A program made the position numbers and the translations under genes. Under the pieces are notes generated by a model. The model saw nothing but the letters and a program-made list of their open reading frames with translations. It made no database searches and was not told where the DNA came from. Below, one piece after another: positions 8,271-16,558 of a stretch of 55,569 bases of DNA (position 1 is the first letter of the stretch; each line of letters begins with the position of its first letter). Origin of the DNA: Trichothermofontia sp964536415 (GTDB lineage: Bacteria > Cyanobacteriota > Cyanobacteriia > B231); the NCBI GenBank assembly GCA_964536415.1, contig CAZHXN010000019.1:1-55569 (forward strand), read 5' to 3'.

Positions 8271-11045
8271 CTATTGCAAATTTTTAGGACGAATGGGTAA
8301 CTGAATCGTAAACGTAGTCCCGACTCCTACCTGACTGGCAATCTGAATCCTTCCTTGATGCAGATCAACAGCACTTTTGACGATCACTAACCCCAGTCCG
8401 GTTCCAGGGAGATTACTGACATTACTGGCGCGGTAGAACTCCTCAAACAGATGGGCCTGATCTTCCGGCGAAATTCCAATTCCTTCATCCTGGACCTGAA
8501 ACGTAACCTGATCGTCATCCCAGGTAAGCGACAACGTGACAGTTCCCCCGCTAGGAGAATATTTTATCGCGTTGGTGAGCAGGTTGGTCAACATTGGCCG
8601 CAAAAGTTTTTCGTCCATTTCAACCCAAAACTCAGGAAGATCCCCAGGGGGAGCATCCGCGCCAGGGGTAGGGGAAATCGCTGATGTGTATTGCACCAAG
8701 CCCTTTGGATAAACAAACACAAGCTGATGGTTTTCCGTAACCAGAGTCAATTCTTCAAATAGGGATTGACAAAATTGGATCAGCTCTAGTGGGGCCGGTT
8801 TAAACTCAACTCGACCGGCCTCCACTTTACCCAACAGCAGAATGTCTTCAATTAAGTTGGTTAGATGTTTTACCTCCCGTTGAATTTTATCCAATCGCTC
8901 AATTTTTTTCTCCTCAGTTAGCCTATGACCAAACCGCTTGAGTAAATCACTACAGGCAAAAATCGTCGCCAATGGCGTACGAAATTCATGGGAAGCAGTG
9001 CGAATGAAACGCGATTTTAGCTCACTCAATTCCTTCTCCTTCGCCAGCGCTCGGAGCACTTCTGCCTCCGCTTGCTTGCGCTCCACCAGTTCCACCTCCA
9101 GCTTGGCATAAAGATCGGCCTGTTGAATGGCAATGCCAATCTGAACGGCAAGTTTTTCCAGCATATCAATTTCCCAGGGTTGCCACTGGCGCGGGGCCGA
9201 ACAATGTTGAGCAATCAACAGTCCCCAGAGTTCCTCCCCCAAGAGCAACGGCACTACTAGGTTAGCCCGCACCTGCAGACTGGCCAGCATTTCGATGTGG
9301 CAGGGCTGAAGGTCACTAGCGTAGATATCGTCGATCGTCTGGATGCGCCCCTGTTGATATTGCTGGACGTAATCGGTCTTAAAACAGTGATCTTGTATGA
9401 ACCTGCCCAAGAGGGGTTGCCAACCCGGTTCTGCCGACTCGACGATCACCGCCCCACTCCAATCCGGATGGAAGCGATAGATAACAACGCGATCGGTCTT
9501 GAGAAAATGTTGGACTTCGGTTACGGCAGTTGTGAGGGTTTCCTCTAGCCGTAGCGATTGCCGAATCCGCTGGGCGATCGTCGCTAAGAGCTGCCCCCGC
9601 TCCACCTGTTGGACAAGATCCAGTTCAGCTTGCCGCTGCTCGGTAATGTCATCCAGGGTGCCGGAAACCCCAATAATTTGCCCCTGTGGCCCCGGCATGG
9701 CACTCGCAGACACCTCCAACCAGCGCAACTGCCCCTGCTTGGTTCGGTAGCGAACGGGAAGTCGGGAAACCACGGCTTTGCCCTGGAGAACGGCCTGAAA
9801 TTGGGACCACTTTTCCTCCCGTTCCGCTGGATCGAGATAGTCGAGAAAACACGTCCCCAAGGTCTCGGCGATTGAGTACCCCATAATGGTTGTCCAGGCT
9901 GGATTCAGAAAAGTCCAACGCCCCTCTAAATCCCGTTGGAACACGACGGTCTTGAGGCTGTCAATGACGCTGCGATGCTTACGCCAACTGGCTCGCAATA
10001 CTTCTTCCGTATGGCGACGTTCCTGGATTTCCTTCTGCAGGCGTTTATTAAGGTGTTGCAGTTCCTGGGTTGGTTGTCGCAAGGTCAGCTCGATGACTTG
10101 GTTAGCTTCCTGCGTGGCCAGACCACTGCGGCGATCGCTAATATCGGTGACAATGCCCAACAGGCCAATGACGCGGCCACTGGGGTCATGGATGGTGTCA
10201 GCCCGCAGTAACACGTGGAGAGTACGTCCCGTATGGGTTTGGTGTTCCAGTTCCCCGACCCAGCAGTTCCCATTGCGCAAGGTCTGGAAAATCTCCGTGG
10301 CGACCTCCGGATCTTTGAACGCCGCCCAAATTCCCCCCCGTGCATTAAACTCCGTCGGTGTCTGACATTCATACAACTGGGAAAAGGCCAGATTTTGGTA
10401 GAGATGCGTTCCCTGCGGGTCGGTAATGACGATCGCGTCGCTGGAACAATCAACGGCCTGCCGATAGCGCCATAGGGCCTTTTCCAACTCTTGCTGATGG
10501 ATCTGGCATAATTCGGGGATATGGGGTTGGGCTAGCAGGGTACACAGGTGCTGCGCCGTGGCAACCCCCAGTACCTCACCCGTGGCGGTCACGACAGGTA
10601 GTTCCGACAACCGATAGCGTTGCATCCGGGCGAAAAGGCTCAAGGCATCTAAGGGTTGAGTCGGATGGGCGTGAACATACACCTGGGGGGGCTGCTCAAT
10701 CACGTCAGCTAGGGTCAGATCCGTCAGGGGTTGGCCACTGGCCACCCAGCGCACGACATCGCGCTCGCGAAACACCCCCACTAAGCGGGTTTGCTCGAGG
10801 ACCAAGAGACAATGGCTCACGGGTGGTAAGGGGGAGTTTGCCAGTAGACAGGGATCTTCCACTTGCCCATGATTGCCCGGCTGTTGACTGTCCTGAATCG
10901 CTTGTAACTGGGCAATGGCAGCCCTCAAGGGTAGGTCGGGGGGGGGCGGGGGGGGGGAGCGATCGAGCCAATTGGTCCAATCTGGCGCAGGGAGGGGAAG
11001 GAGCGGTGATGGTGAGTCCAAAGTCATGGGAAAAAGCGGAAGCAT
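8271..11045 (-). CDS. Hybrid-input sensor histidine kinase: CBS pair, two PAS, DXCF-type GAF, HisKA, HATPase
   Basis: About 924 residues. The frame opens at a TTG (11072); the first ATG is 11045 and a second is 11027, and the start is uncertain. Residues below count from the TTG. A CBS pair spans about 84-180, PAS domains about 200-315 and 362-480, GAF about 490-650, HisKA about 680-750 with His695 in HEFRTP, and HATPase about 815-927 with NLLTNAIKYS, DEGIGI and GTGLGL. The GAF domain carries DHCF (561-564) and PCHIEML with Cys591-His592. These are the second-Cys (DXCF) and canonical chromophore Cys-His motifs of cyanobacteriochromes. The two cysteines are 28 residues apart. This suggests a bilin-binding light sensor feeding the REC-EAL protein downstream; photoactivity is inferred. 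An unusual polyproline stretch (about 40-45) precedes the CBS pair. Confidence 0.9.
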   Translation of the reverse strand: MLPLFPMTLDSPSPLLPLPAPDWTNWLDRSPPPPPPDLPLRAAIAQLQAIQDSQQPGNHGQVEDPCLLANSPLPPVSHCLLVLEQTRLVGVFRERDVVRWVASGQPLTDLTLADVIEQPPQVYVHAHPTQPLDALSLFARMQRYRLSELPVVTATGEVLGVATAQHLCTLLAQPHIPELCQIHQQELEKALWRYRQAVDCSSDAIVITDPQGTHLYQNLAFSQLYECQTPTEFNARGGIWAAFKDPEVATEIFQTLRNGNCWVGELEHQTHTGRTLHVLLRADTIHDPSGRVIGLLGIVTDISDRRSGLATQEANQVIELTLRQPTQELQHLNKRLQKEIQERRHTEEVLRASWRKHRSVIDSLKTVVFQRDLEGRWTFLNPAWTTIMGYSIAETLGTCFLDYLDPAEREEKWSQFQAVLQGKAVVSRLPVRYRTKQGQLRWLEVSASAMPGPQGQIIGVSGTLDDITEQRQAELDLVQQVERGQLLATIAQRIRQSLRLEETLTTAVTEVQHFLKTDRVVIYRFHPDWSGAVIVESAEPGWQPLLGRFIQDHCFKTDYVQQYQQGRIQTIDDIYASDLQPCHIEMLASLQVRANLVVPLLLGEELWGLLIAQHCSAPRQWQPWEIDMLEKLAVQIGIAIQQADLYAKLEVELVERKQAEAEVLRALAKEKELSELKSRFIRTASHEFRTPLATIFACSDLLKRFGHRLTEEKKIERLDKIQREVKHLTNLIEDILLLGKVEAGRVEFKPAPLELIQFCQSLFEELTLVTENHQLVFVYPKGLVQYTSAISPTPGADAPPGDLPEFWVEMDEKLLRPMLTNLLTNAIKYSPSGGTVTLSLTWDDDQVTFQVQDEGIGISPEDQAHLFEEFYRASNVSNLPGTGLGLVIVKSAVDLHQGRIQIASQVGVGTTFTIQLPIRPKNLQ

Positions 11046-11441
11046 CAAACTGACCAAAGTGAACGGGGGCAAGACCGGGAGAAGACCATCCCCTCATGAG
11101 CAGGTCAGAGGATAATCGGGAAGTCTTGAGGCAGGAACCTTTCACCCCGTCATGGGTGCCATCATGGCTCCGCAGTCGCAGAATCGACGGAGACCCGTCA
11201 CGATCGGGGGCATCTCCTTCTAGATCTACAAGATCTTTAGGTGAATGCTGGGAGATTTTTGGAAATTTCCGCGATTTTACTGATTCCTTATCCCCAAAAT
11301 GCTGAAGTTTTGTATCCCTTTCCCCAGGGGTTCCTGCTCTCGCCCTAGGTCTCCCAGGGAGATGATCTATCATGGTCCCAACAGCAGATTTCGGAAGCTC
11401 AGCCGCAGATTTTGACAGCTTGAGAATCATTTGCAATCTAA

Positions 11442-11468
11442 TTTGGAATTTTTGGAATTTTTGGAATT
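11442..11468. repeat. 9-bp tandem repeat, three copies, upstream of rsfS
   Basis: Three perfect copies of TTTGGAATT, then TTAATG. The array lies 34 bp before the chosen rsfS start. It would be coding (Leu-Glu-Phe repeats) only if the upstream TTG start were used. It could be regulatory or simply slippage-prone DNA. Confidence 0.7.
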
Positions 11469-11502
11469 TAATGTAGAGTTGCCAGCGAGGAAGATTAACT
11501 TG

Positions 11503-11958
11503 ATGCTAGATGACACCAACCCCATCCTGACGACATCCCGCCTGCCTGCGCCCCTAGTCAATGCGCCTGCCCCCGTGGACAGCTTCTCCTTAGCCTTGAC
11601 GATCGCAGCCGCAGCAGATGAACGCAAGGGGGCCGATATCGTGGTGCTCGATGTGGTCGAGGTGTCCTACTTAGCGGATTATTTTGTGATTGTCACCGGG
11701 TTTTCCAGTGCCCAGCTACGGGCGATCGCGCGATCGATTACGGAACGGGTAGAAGAGACGTGGCACCGATTGCCTCGCAATGTGGAGGGGCAAGCCGAAG
11801 GCGGATGGATTCTACAAGACTATGGCGATGTGGTCACCCACCTGTTCTTGCCCCAACAACGGGAGTTTTATGGCATTGAGGCGTTCTGGGGCCATGCCAA
11901 ACGAGTACCCTTGCCCGACTTTGACCTAGCCAGCCCCCAGTCCTCCTCGTTATCCTAG
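11503..11958 (+). CDS. rsfS: Ribosomal silencing factor RsfS
   Basis: 151 residues from the ATG at 11503, preceded by a GCGAGGAAG purine stretch. The frame continues up to a TTG at 11431, but that extension is a translated 9-bp repeat. RsfS binds ribosomal protein uL14 and blocks joining of the 30S and 50S subunits when translation should be lowered. The family core is visible: GADIVVLDVVEVSYLADYFV, a Ser-Ser-Ala-Gln stretch, EGWILQDYGDVVTHLFL-like segments and REFYGIEAFWGHA. It heads a compact same-strand group with CGLD27 (32 bp gap) and DUF2854 (23 bp gap). Confidence 0.93.
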   Translation: MLDDTNPILTTSRLPAPLVNAPAPVDSFSLALTIAAAADERKGADIVVLDVVEVSYLADYFVIVTGFSSAQLRAIARSITERVEETWHRLPRNVEGQAEGGWILQDYGDVVTHLFLPQQREFYGIEAFWGHAKRVPLPDFDLASPQSSSLS

Positions 11959-11990
11959 GGATGATCGTCTCCTGAGTGTTTGCTGAGCGC

Positions 11991-12509
11991 ATGGATATGC
12001 CATCCCCCCTCTCGTCGGCCTGCCCAGTTCCGGTCGAGCAACAGCCTTTAAACGAATATGAGCACTTGCGGGAATCCTGGTTTTTCCGCTGGGCCACCCG
12101 GCCTTGGTCCCATTATTTAGGGATTGCCATCTGCCTCTGGGGGCTAAGTTGGCTGATTGCGGGACCAGTGGCGGCGGCGAGTTTTCCGATCGCTAAATAT
12201 CCGTTGCAATTTTGCCTGAGTGGGGCTGTGGGGGCGAGTGTTCCCCTAGTGCTGGCGTTGACCCATCTCTACCTGGGCTGGAAATATGTGCGCGATCGCC
12301 TCGCCAGTGAGCAGATTTCCTACGAGGAGTCAGGCTGGTACGATGGCCAGCTCTGGCCGAAACCGGCGGCTATGCGCGATCGCGATCGGCTGGTGGTGAC
12401 CTACCAGATTGATCCGCTTCTGGGGCGGCTGCAATGGACGTTTGTCGGCCTGGGGGGGCTGTGGGCGATCGGGGCGGGTCTCTGGTGGCTCTGGGCTAGC
12501 TTAGACTGA
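11991..12509 (+). CDS. CGLD27/DUF1230 family membrane protein
   Basis: 172 residues from the ATG at 11991; a GTG 15 bases upstream is possible. The N-terminal PVPVEQQPLNEYEHLRESW motif is characteristic of the CGLD27 (conserved in green lineage and diatoms) family of cyanobacteria and plastids. Two hydrophobic segments near residues 39-62 and 72-93 and another at the C-terminus indicate a membrane protein. The biochemical role is not firmly established; the plant homologue has been connected with iron and photosynthesis phenotypes. It is likely co-transcribed with rsfS and the DUF2854 gene. Confidence 0.88.
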   Translation: MDMPSPLSSACPVPVEQQPLNEYEHLRESWFFRWATRPWSHYLGIAICLWGLSWLIAGPVAAASFPIAKYPLQFCLSGAVGASVPLVLALTHLYLGWKYVRDRLASEQISYEESGWYDGQLWPKPAAMRDRDRLVVTYQIDPLLGRLQWTFVGLGGLWAIGAGLWWLWASLD

Positions 12510-12532
12510 GTAAAACGGTTTACCTCAACATC

Positions 12533-13105
12533 ATGTTTCGCAAAATTTCTCTCGGTAGCCTGGGCCTCTGGGTGGGTGGAACGCTGACGCTGATCGGATT
12601 TATTGCCTACTTCGGGCTGAACAACGCGACCTTGAACTTGGTGGGGTTCTTCTATGGGTTTCCGCTTTTGCTGGGGGGCCTAGCCCTGAAATCCTCGGAG
12701 TTAACGCCAGTCCCATTCACCCAACCTACTCCGCCAGAAGTGTTGACCCTGCGGCAACAACAGGCGACGGCGATTCAAAAGCAGGTACGGGAAGATCTCG
12801 ATCGCTATCGCTATGGTCAAAAGGCCCATTTTGAGCAAGCTTTAGCCTATCTTGGCCTCAGTCCCTCGGATGAGGTACGGCCTGTGGTGACGGGGATGCG
12901 GGAAGCGGCGATCGATCATGCCTATGCCCTGATCCTGGAGTTTGACTCACCGGCCATTCCTCTGGCCACCTGGCAACAGCAGCAGGAGAAGATGGACCGT
13001 TTTTTCGGGGCAGGAGTGCGGGTGGCAGTGAGCCAACCGGCCAGCGATCGCATTGAACTCAGTCTGATTGCAACTCCAGAGACTTCTAACCCCGCTTGTT
13101 CGTAG
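12533..13105 (+). CDS. DUF2854 family membrane protein
   Basis: 190 residues, ATG start. Two N-terminal transmembrane helices (about 8-30 and 33-52) are followed by a soluble domain with a conserved YGQKAHFEQALAYLGL-type stretch and GMREAAIDHAYALILEF, the pattern of the cyanobacterial/plastid DUF2854 family. Function unknown. Last gene of the rsfS-CGLD27-DUF2854 cluster; it converges with ureF 56 bp away. Confidence 0.85.
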   Translation: MFRKISLGSLGLWVGGTLTLIGFIAYFGLNNATLNLVGFFYGFPLLLGGLALKSSELTPVPFTQPTPPEVLTLRQQQATAIQKQVREDLDRYRYGQKAHFEQALAYLGLSPSDEVRPVVTGMREAAIDHAYALILEFDSPAIPLATWQQQQEKMDRFFGAGVRVAVSQPASDRIELSLIATPETSNPACS

Positions 13106-13161
13106 TCGCGGTATTAACCGCGATCTCCCGTTGGTGAATGGCTGCTTTTGTTAACGGCCTC

Positions 13162-13845
13162 TCAACTACGAAAGAGGCGGCTGTATTGGTCTTGGTGCTG
13201 CATACTGGCTAGGGACAGGCCCCAGTTACAACTGCCGAGATCATCCTCTTCCAGAGCCAGAATGGCCGTTGTCGCTTCTAGAATTGGGGTTTGCAGACGT
13301 AATAACAATACCTGCCCGATCGTTTGTCCCAATGGGATCAGCTTAATGCCTGCATTGATTAAATTCGTACTCCAACTCTGCAAATAGGCTGCGATCGCTA
13401 TTTCTGGGGCAATTTGCGCCTGGGCCGCTGCCAACCCAAAGGCCACGGCAAAATTACAGTCAGGTTGACAGACCGCTAACCAGGGCGCGAGGGATGGGTA
13501 CAGTTCCGGCAGTAACCGTGCCAACGCCCAGCCCATTTGCCAGCTTTGTTGTCGGAGTTCTTCACAGTCCCGCGTTGCCGAAAGCCATTGATTCCAACGC
13601 ACGAGCTTGGCTTGATCCTGTTCACAGAACGCCTGGTAACTTTGGAGCAACACCGCCCCATCTATCCGAATAGCCCCATACTGCAACTCCTGGGTTAGCC
13701 ACTGTTCCAGGGCGATCGCGTCCGTGATCACCCCCCGGCTTACCAGGGTCTCCAACCCCTCGGAATAGCTAAACGACCCCACGGGCAACGCAGGGCTGGC
13801 TAATTGCAGTAGGGTCAGGAGAACGGGGGACAATTCAACCCTCAT
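13162..13845 (-). CDS. ureF: Urease accessory protein UreF
   Basis: 227 residues from the ATG at 13845 (a TTG lies one codon upstream). UreF, with UreD and UreG, forms the chaperone complex that delivers nickel and carbon dioxide to apo-urease. The signature N-terminus LLQLASPALPVGSFSYSEGLE is present, as is the C-terminal LIPLGQTIGQ helix followed by an SLASMQHQDQYSRLFRS end. No other urease gene is in the window; in cyanobacteria the urease genes are often scattered. Confidence 0.94.
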   Translation of the reverse strand: MRVELSPVLLTLLQLASPALPVGSFSYSEGLETLVSRGVITDAIALEQWLTQELQYGAIRIDGAVLLQSYQAFCEQDQAKLVRWNQWLSATRDCEELRQQSWQMGWALARLLPELYPSLAPWLAVCQPDCNFAVAFGLAAAQAQIAPEIAIAAYLQSWSTNLINAGIKLIPLGQTIGQVLLLRLQTPILEATTAILALEEDDLGSCNWGLSLASMQHQDQYSRLFRS

Positions 13846-13924
13846 CAAAACTCAAAATTCAAAACTGACCTCAAACCTATCACACTCCCCCCGCCTGCTA
13901 GCCCCGATCGGGAAGCGTTACAAT

Positions 13925-14082
13925 GGGGAACATACCAGTTGGGCAACAGGCAGCCCTCATTCCCCAACCCCTAACCCCCCGCAAACGGGGGGTTAGGGGA
14001 GAAGGGAAGCTAGATTTTCAAGTCCTTCTCCCGTTCTGGGAGAGGGATTTAGGGTGAAGATCGCACAAGTCAGATGCACCCT
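13925..14082. mobile_element. MITE-like element, family A, second copy
   Basis: Same order of segments as 5257-5427: GGGGAACATACCAGTTGGG at the left, the AACCCCCCGCAAACGGGGGG palindrome in the middle, and CAGATGCACCCTT at the right. The central palindrome is inverted in sequence relative to copy 1 (GCAAAC rather than GTTTGC). It sits between ureF and the small plus-strand gene, overlapping the region where their promoters would be. Confidence 0.65.
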
Positions 14083-14134
14083 TACAACGCCCCTAGTATT
14101 GCTCTCTCCTCTCTCCTCTCTCCTAACCACGCCT

Positions 14135-14317
14135 ATGGGACGCCAAGCCAAACTCCGCAAACATCGGCACCTGCATCCTGAGATGCCGCCTGTGGGTTCC
14201 CCCACTCCCCTACCCGCTACCGACTTTGTGGCGGCAATGGCCCAGCAGGGATATACCCTGACTGATGCACCGCTCGCACCCCCTTTACCCGACAATTCCC
14301 CTTCTCCTCAGCTATAA
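14135..14317 (+). CDS. Small basic protein, conserved-looking, unknown function
   Basis: 60 residues from the ATG at 14135. The longer frame from 14054 would start inside a repeat element and is rejected. The protein opens MGRQAKLRKHRHLHPEMPP, strongly basic with several histidines, then has a short TDFVAAMAQQGYTL segment and a Pro/Ser-rich tail. I recall similar short MGRQAKL proteins in other cyanobacteria but cannot name a function. It ends 11 bp before the methyltransferase start, so the two are probably co-transcribed. Confidence 0.6.
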   Translation: MGRQAKLRKHRHLHPEMPPVGSPTPLPATDFVAAMAQQGYTLTDAPLAPPLPDNSPSPQL

Positions 14318-14328
14318 ACCTGCTATCA

Positions 14329-15000
14329 ATGACTGTCTGCAAACCCTTGGCGCTGGGGTGCCGTGCCCCCCATGACCCCGAAACGGTGCTCGATCGTAAG
14401 GCCCGTTTTTTTGATCGCTGGGCTTTGACCTATGATTGGCTCCTGCCATCGGTGTTCTATCAGGCAGTTCACCAACGGTTGTTGGAATATGTGCAACTCC
14501 CAGAAGCAGCCATCGTCCTGGATATTGGCTGTGGGACGGGACGGTTACTGAATCGCCTTGCCGCCCGCTATCCTGATTTACGGGGGTATGGTCTTGACCT
14601 TGCGCCTGTCATGCTACAACAGGCCCGCCGGAGTAATCAGCATCGTCCCCGCCTGATCTTCAAGCAGGGCTGCAGTGACGCGATTCCCTTTGGGGATAAT
14701 TTCTTCAATGCTGCGTTCAGCACGATTAGCTTTCTGCATTACCCCAACCCCCAAGCGGTGATGGGCGAAGTGTATCGGGTGCTGCAACCGGGGGGACGGT
14801 TTTATCTAGTGGACTATACCACGATGCTGCTGACGGGCGGTCGGCAATCGATTGCGATTTCGCCAGGAGGCTTGCGGTTTTATTCGCGATCGGCGCGGGA
14901 AGCCTTGGGACAGCAGGCACACCTAACTTGTATTGGCCATCACTCGTTGATTGGCCCAGTGCTACTGACGATCTTTCAAAAAAACTCCCTGTCAGGTTAA
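14329..15000 (+). CDS. Class I SAM-dependent methyltransferase
   Basis: 223 residues. SAM-binding motif I VLDIGCGTGRLL is near residue 60, an acidic GYGLDLAP motif II follows about 25 residues later, and FNAAFSTISFLHY with a RVLQPGGRFYLVDYT motif comes after, the classic Methyltransf_11 pattern of UbiE-like enzymes. The substrate cannot be read from sequence; quinone, lipid or small-molecule methylation are all possible. ATG at 14329, 11 bp after the small upstream gene. Confidence 0.88.
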   Translation: MTVCKPLALGCRAPHDPETVLDRKARFFDRWALTYDWLLPSVFYQAVHQRLLEYVQLPEAAIVLDIGCGTGRLLNRLAARYPDLRGYGLDLAPVMLQQARRSNQHRPRLIFKQGCSDAIPFGDNFFNAAFSTISFLHYPNPQAVMGEVYRVLQPGGRFYLVDYTTMLLTGGRQSIAISPGGLRFYSRSAREALGQQAHLTCIGHHSLIGPVLLTIFQKNSLSG

Positions 15001-15104
15001 CAATAGCCTCGACCAGGAGTGAATTCCCATTAGAAATGCTGCGGGAATTGGCGCGATCGGCGAATGCGTGTCTTTATATCAATTTTGGCCATCAAGGTTT
15101 GGGA

Positions 15105-15161
15105 GTTGTTCTGGGTTTATGGTGGGGGAACGTAGCGCCCCCACCATAAACCCAGAACAAC
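15105..15161. repeat. Dispersed palindromic repeat, hairpin copy 2
   Basis: GTTGTTCTGGG...CCCAGAACAAC arms enclose the same core (TTTATGGTGGGGG / CCCCCACCATAAA) as the copies at 6-46 and 37175-37216. It lies between the methyltransferase (plus) and ychF (minus), which end towards each other, so it may serve as a bidirectional terminator. Confidence 0.75.
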
Positions 15162-15261
15162 CACATAATATCAGCAGGGAATTAATATTGACTTTGATTG
15201 TTCAATCGCTAATGTTAGTGCGTATTCAGTTACTATAAGTTAGTAGACGGTCATGCGTGGG

Positions 15262-16353
15262 CTAAACATTGAACCGGAACAGCAAAACATCGCCTTCCTG
15301 TACAACGTATTCTTTACCTTCACTGCGGACTAATCCCTGTTCCTTGGCAGCTTGCATGGAGCCGGCCTTGACGAGATCCGCGTAGGCAACCGTTTCGGCC
15401 CGGATAAAGCCCTTTTCAAAATCCGAGTGGATCACCCCGGCAGCTTGGGGGGCGACCATCCCGGCTCGGATGGTCCAGGCACGGGTTTCTTTGGGACCCG
15501 TGGTCAAATAGGTGCGTAAACCCAGAAGATCATAGGTAGCGCGGATAAGAGATTGGAGGCCCCCTTCTTCGACGCCTAAGGCTGCCAGATAGTCAGCCCG
15601 TTCTTCTGGGGGTAATTCGACTAATTCTGATTCAACTTGGGCGGAAATCACAACGACTTTGGCCTTTTCCTGATCGGCGATCGCCCGTACCCGTTCAACC
15701 TGGGCATTCCCGGTTGCCAACTCATCTTCAGCCACGTTGGCGGCATAAATTAACGGTTTGGCCGTGAGTAAGTCCAACGGTTGAATAACAGCCGCTTCCT
15801 CTTCAGAGAGGGCAACCTGACGTACGGAGGTACCTTCATTCAGGGCGGTGCTAAGCTTCTCAAGAACCGTGAGTTCAAATTGGGCCTCTTTACTGGTGCG
15901 GGCTTGCTTGCAGGTGCGATCCATGCGCCGCTCAATCTGGGCCAAGTCGGCAAGGGCCAGTTCCAGGTTGATCACTTCAATGTCACGGACGGGATCGATC
16001 GACCCCGCCACATGAATGATGTCATCGTCTTCAAAACAACGCACGACTTGAACGATCGCATCCACTTGGCGAATATGGGAAAGGAACTGGTTGCCCAGGC
16101 CCTCCCCTTGGCTAGCCCCCTTGACCAGTCCAGCAATATCGACAAACTCAATCCGGGTCGGCACAACCTGTTCTGAGTGGGACAGGTTGGCTAGAACCGC
16201 TAAGCGTTCGTCAGGGACCGCCACAACACCGACATTAGGCTCGATCGTACAAAAGGGGAAATTGGCCGCCTGGGCCTTAGCATTTGCGACGAGGGCATTG
16301 AAGAGGGTGGATTTACCCACATTGGGCAGTCCGACGATTCCGGCTCTTAACAT
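15262..16353 (-). CDS. ychF: Redox-regulated ATPase YchF (OBG-like)
   Basis: 363 residues, the standard YchF length. P-loop GLPNVGKST (8-16), a DIAGLVKGASQGEGLGNQFL switch region, the NVAEDEL stretch replacing the usual NKxD and shifting specificity to ATP, a coiled-coil arm, and a C-terminal TGS-like domain ending in VQEGDVLLFRFNV are all present. YchF binds ribosomes and has roles in stress and translation control. ATG start at 16353. Likely monocistronic. Confidence 0.96.
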   Translation of the reverse strand: MLRAGIVGLPNVGKSTLFNALVANAKAQAANFPFCTIEPNVGVVAVPDERLAVLANLSHSEQVVPTRIEFVDIAGLVKGASQGEGLGNQFLSHIRQVDAIVQVVRCFEDDDIIHVAGSIDPVRDIEVINLELALADLAQIERRMDRTCKQARTSKEAQFELTVLEKLSTALNEGTSVRQVALSEEEAAVIQPLDLLTAKPLIYAANVAEDELATGNAQVERVRAIADQEKAKVVVISAQVESELVELPPEERADYLAALGVEEGGLQSLIRATYDLLGLRTYLTTGPKETRAWTIRAGMVAPQAAGVIHSDFEKGFIRAETVAYADLVKAGSMQAAKEQGLVRSEGKEYVVQEGDVLLFRFNV

Positions 16354-16558
16354 GACATTGATGACACTGACAAGGACACTGAACGGATGAGCGTAACGTT
16401 AAAGGGTGCGGCAATGGGCCAAGCTGACTGATGCTACCATGTACAGCTACACACTTGAATTGAGTCTGGCTGTATTCACTCCCTAACGCCGCTGGTTTGC
16501 CGGGTATACCTCTAAACTCTAACAAAGCAACCATCCGTTGGCTCAGGGTACACCCAGC

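Noticed and set aside
10705..11436. 243-codon minus-strand ORF overlapping the kinase start
   Set aside because: Out-of-frame shadow of the kinase N-terminus; the CBS domains are in the other frame.
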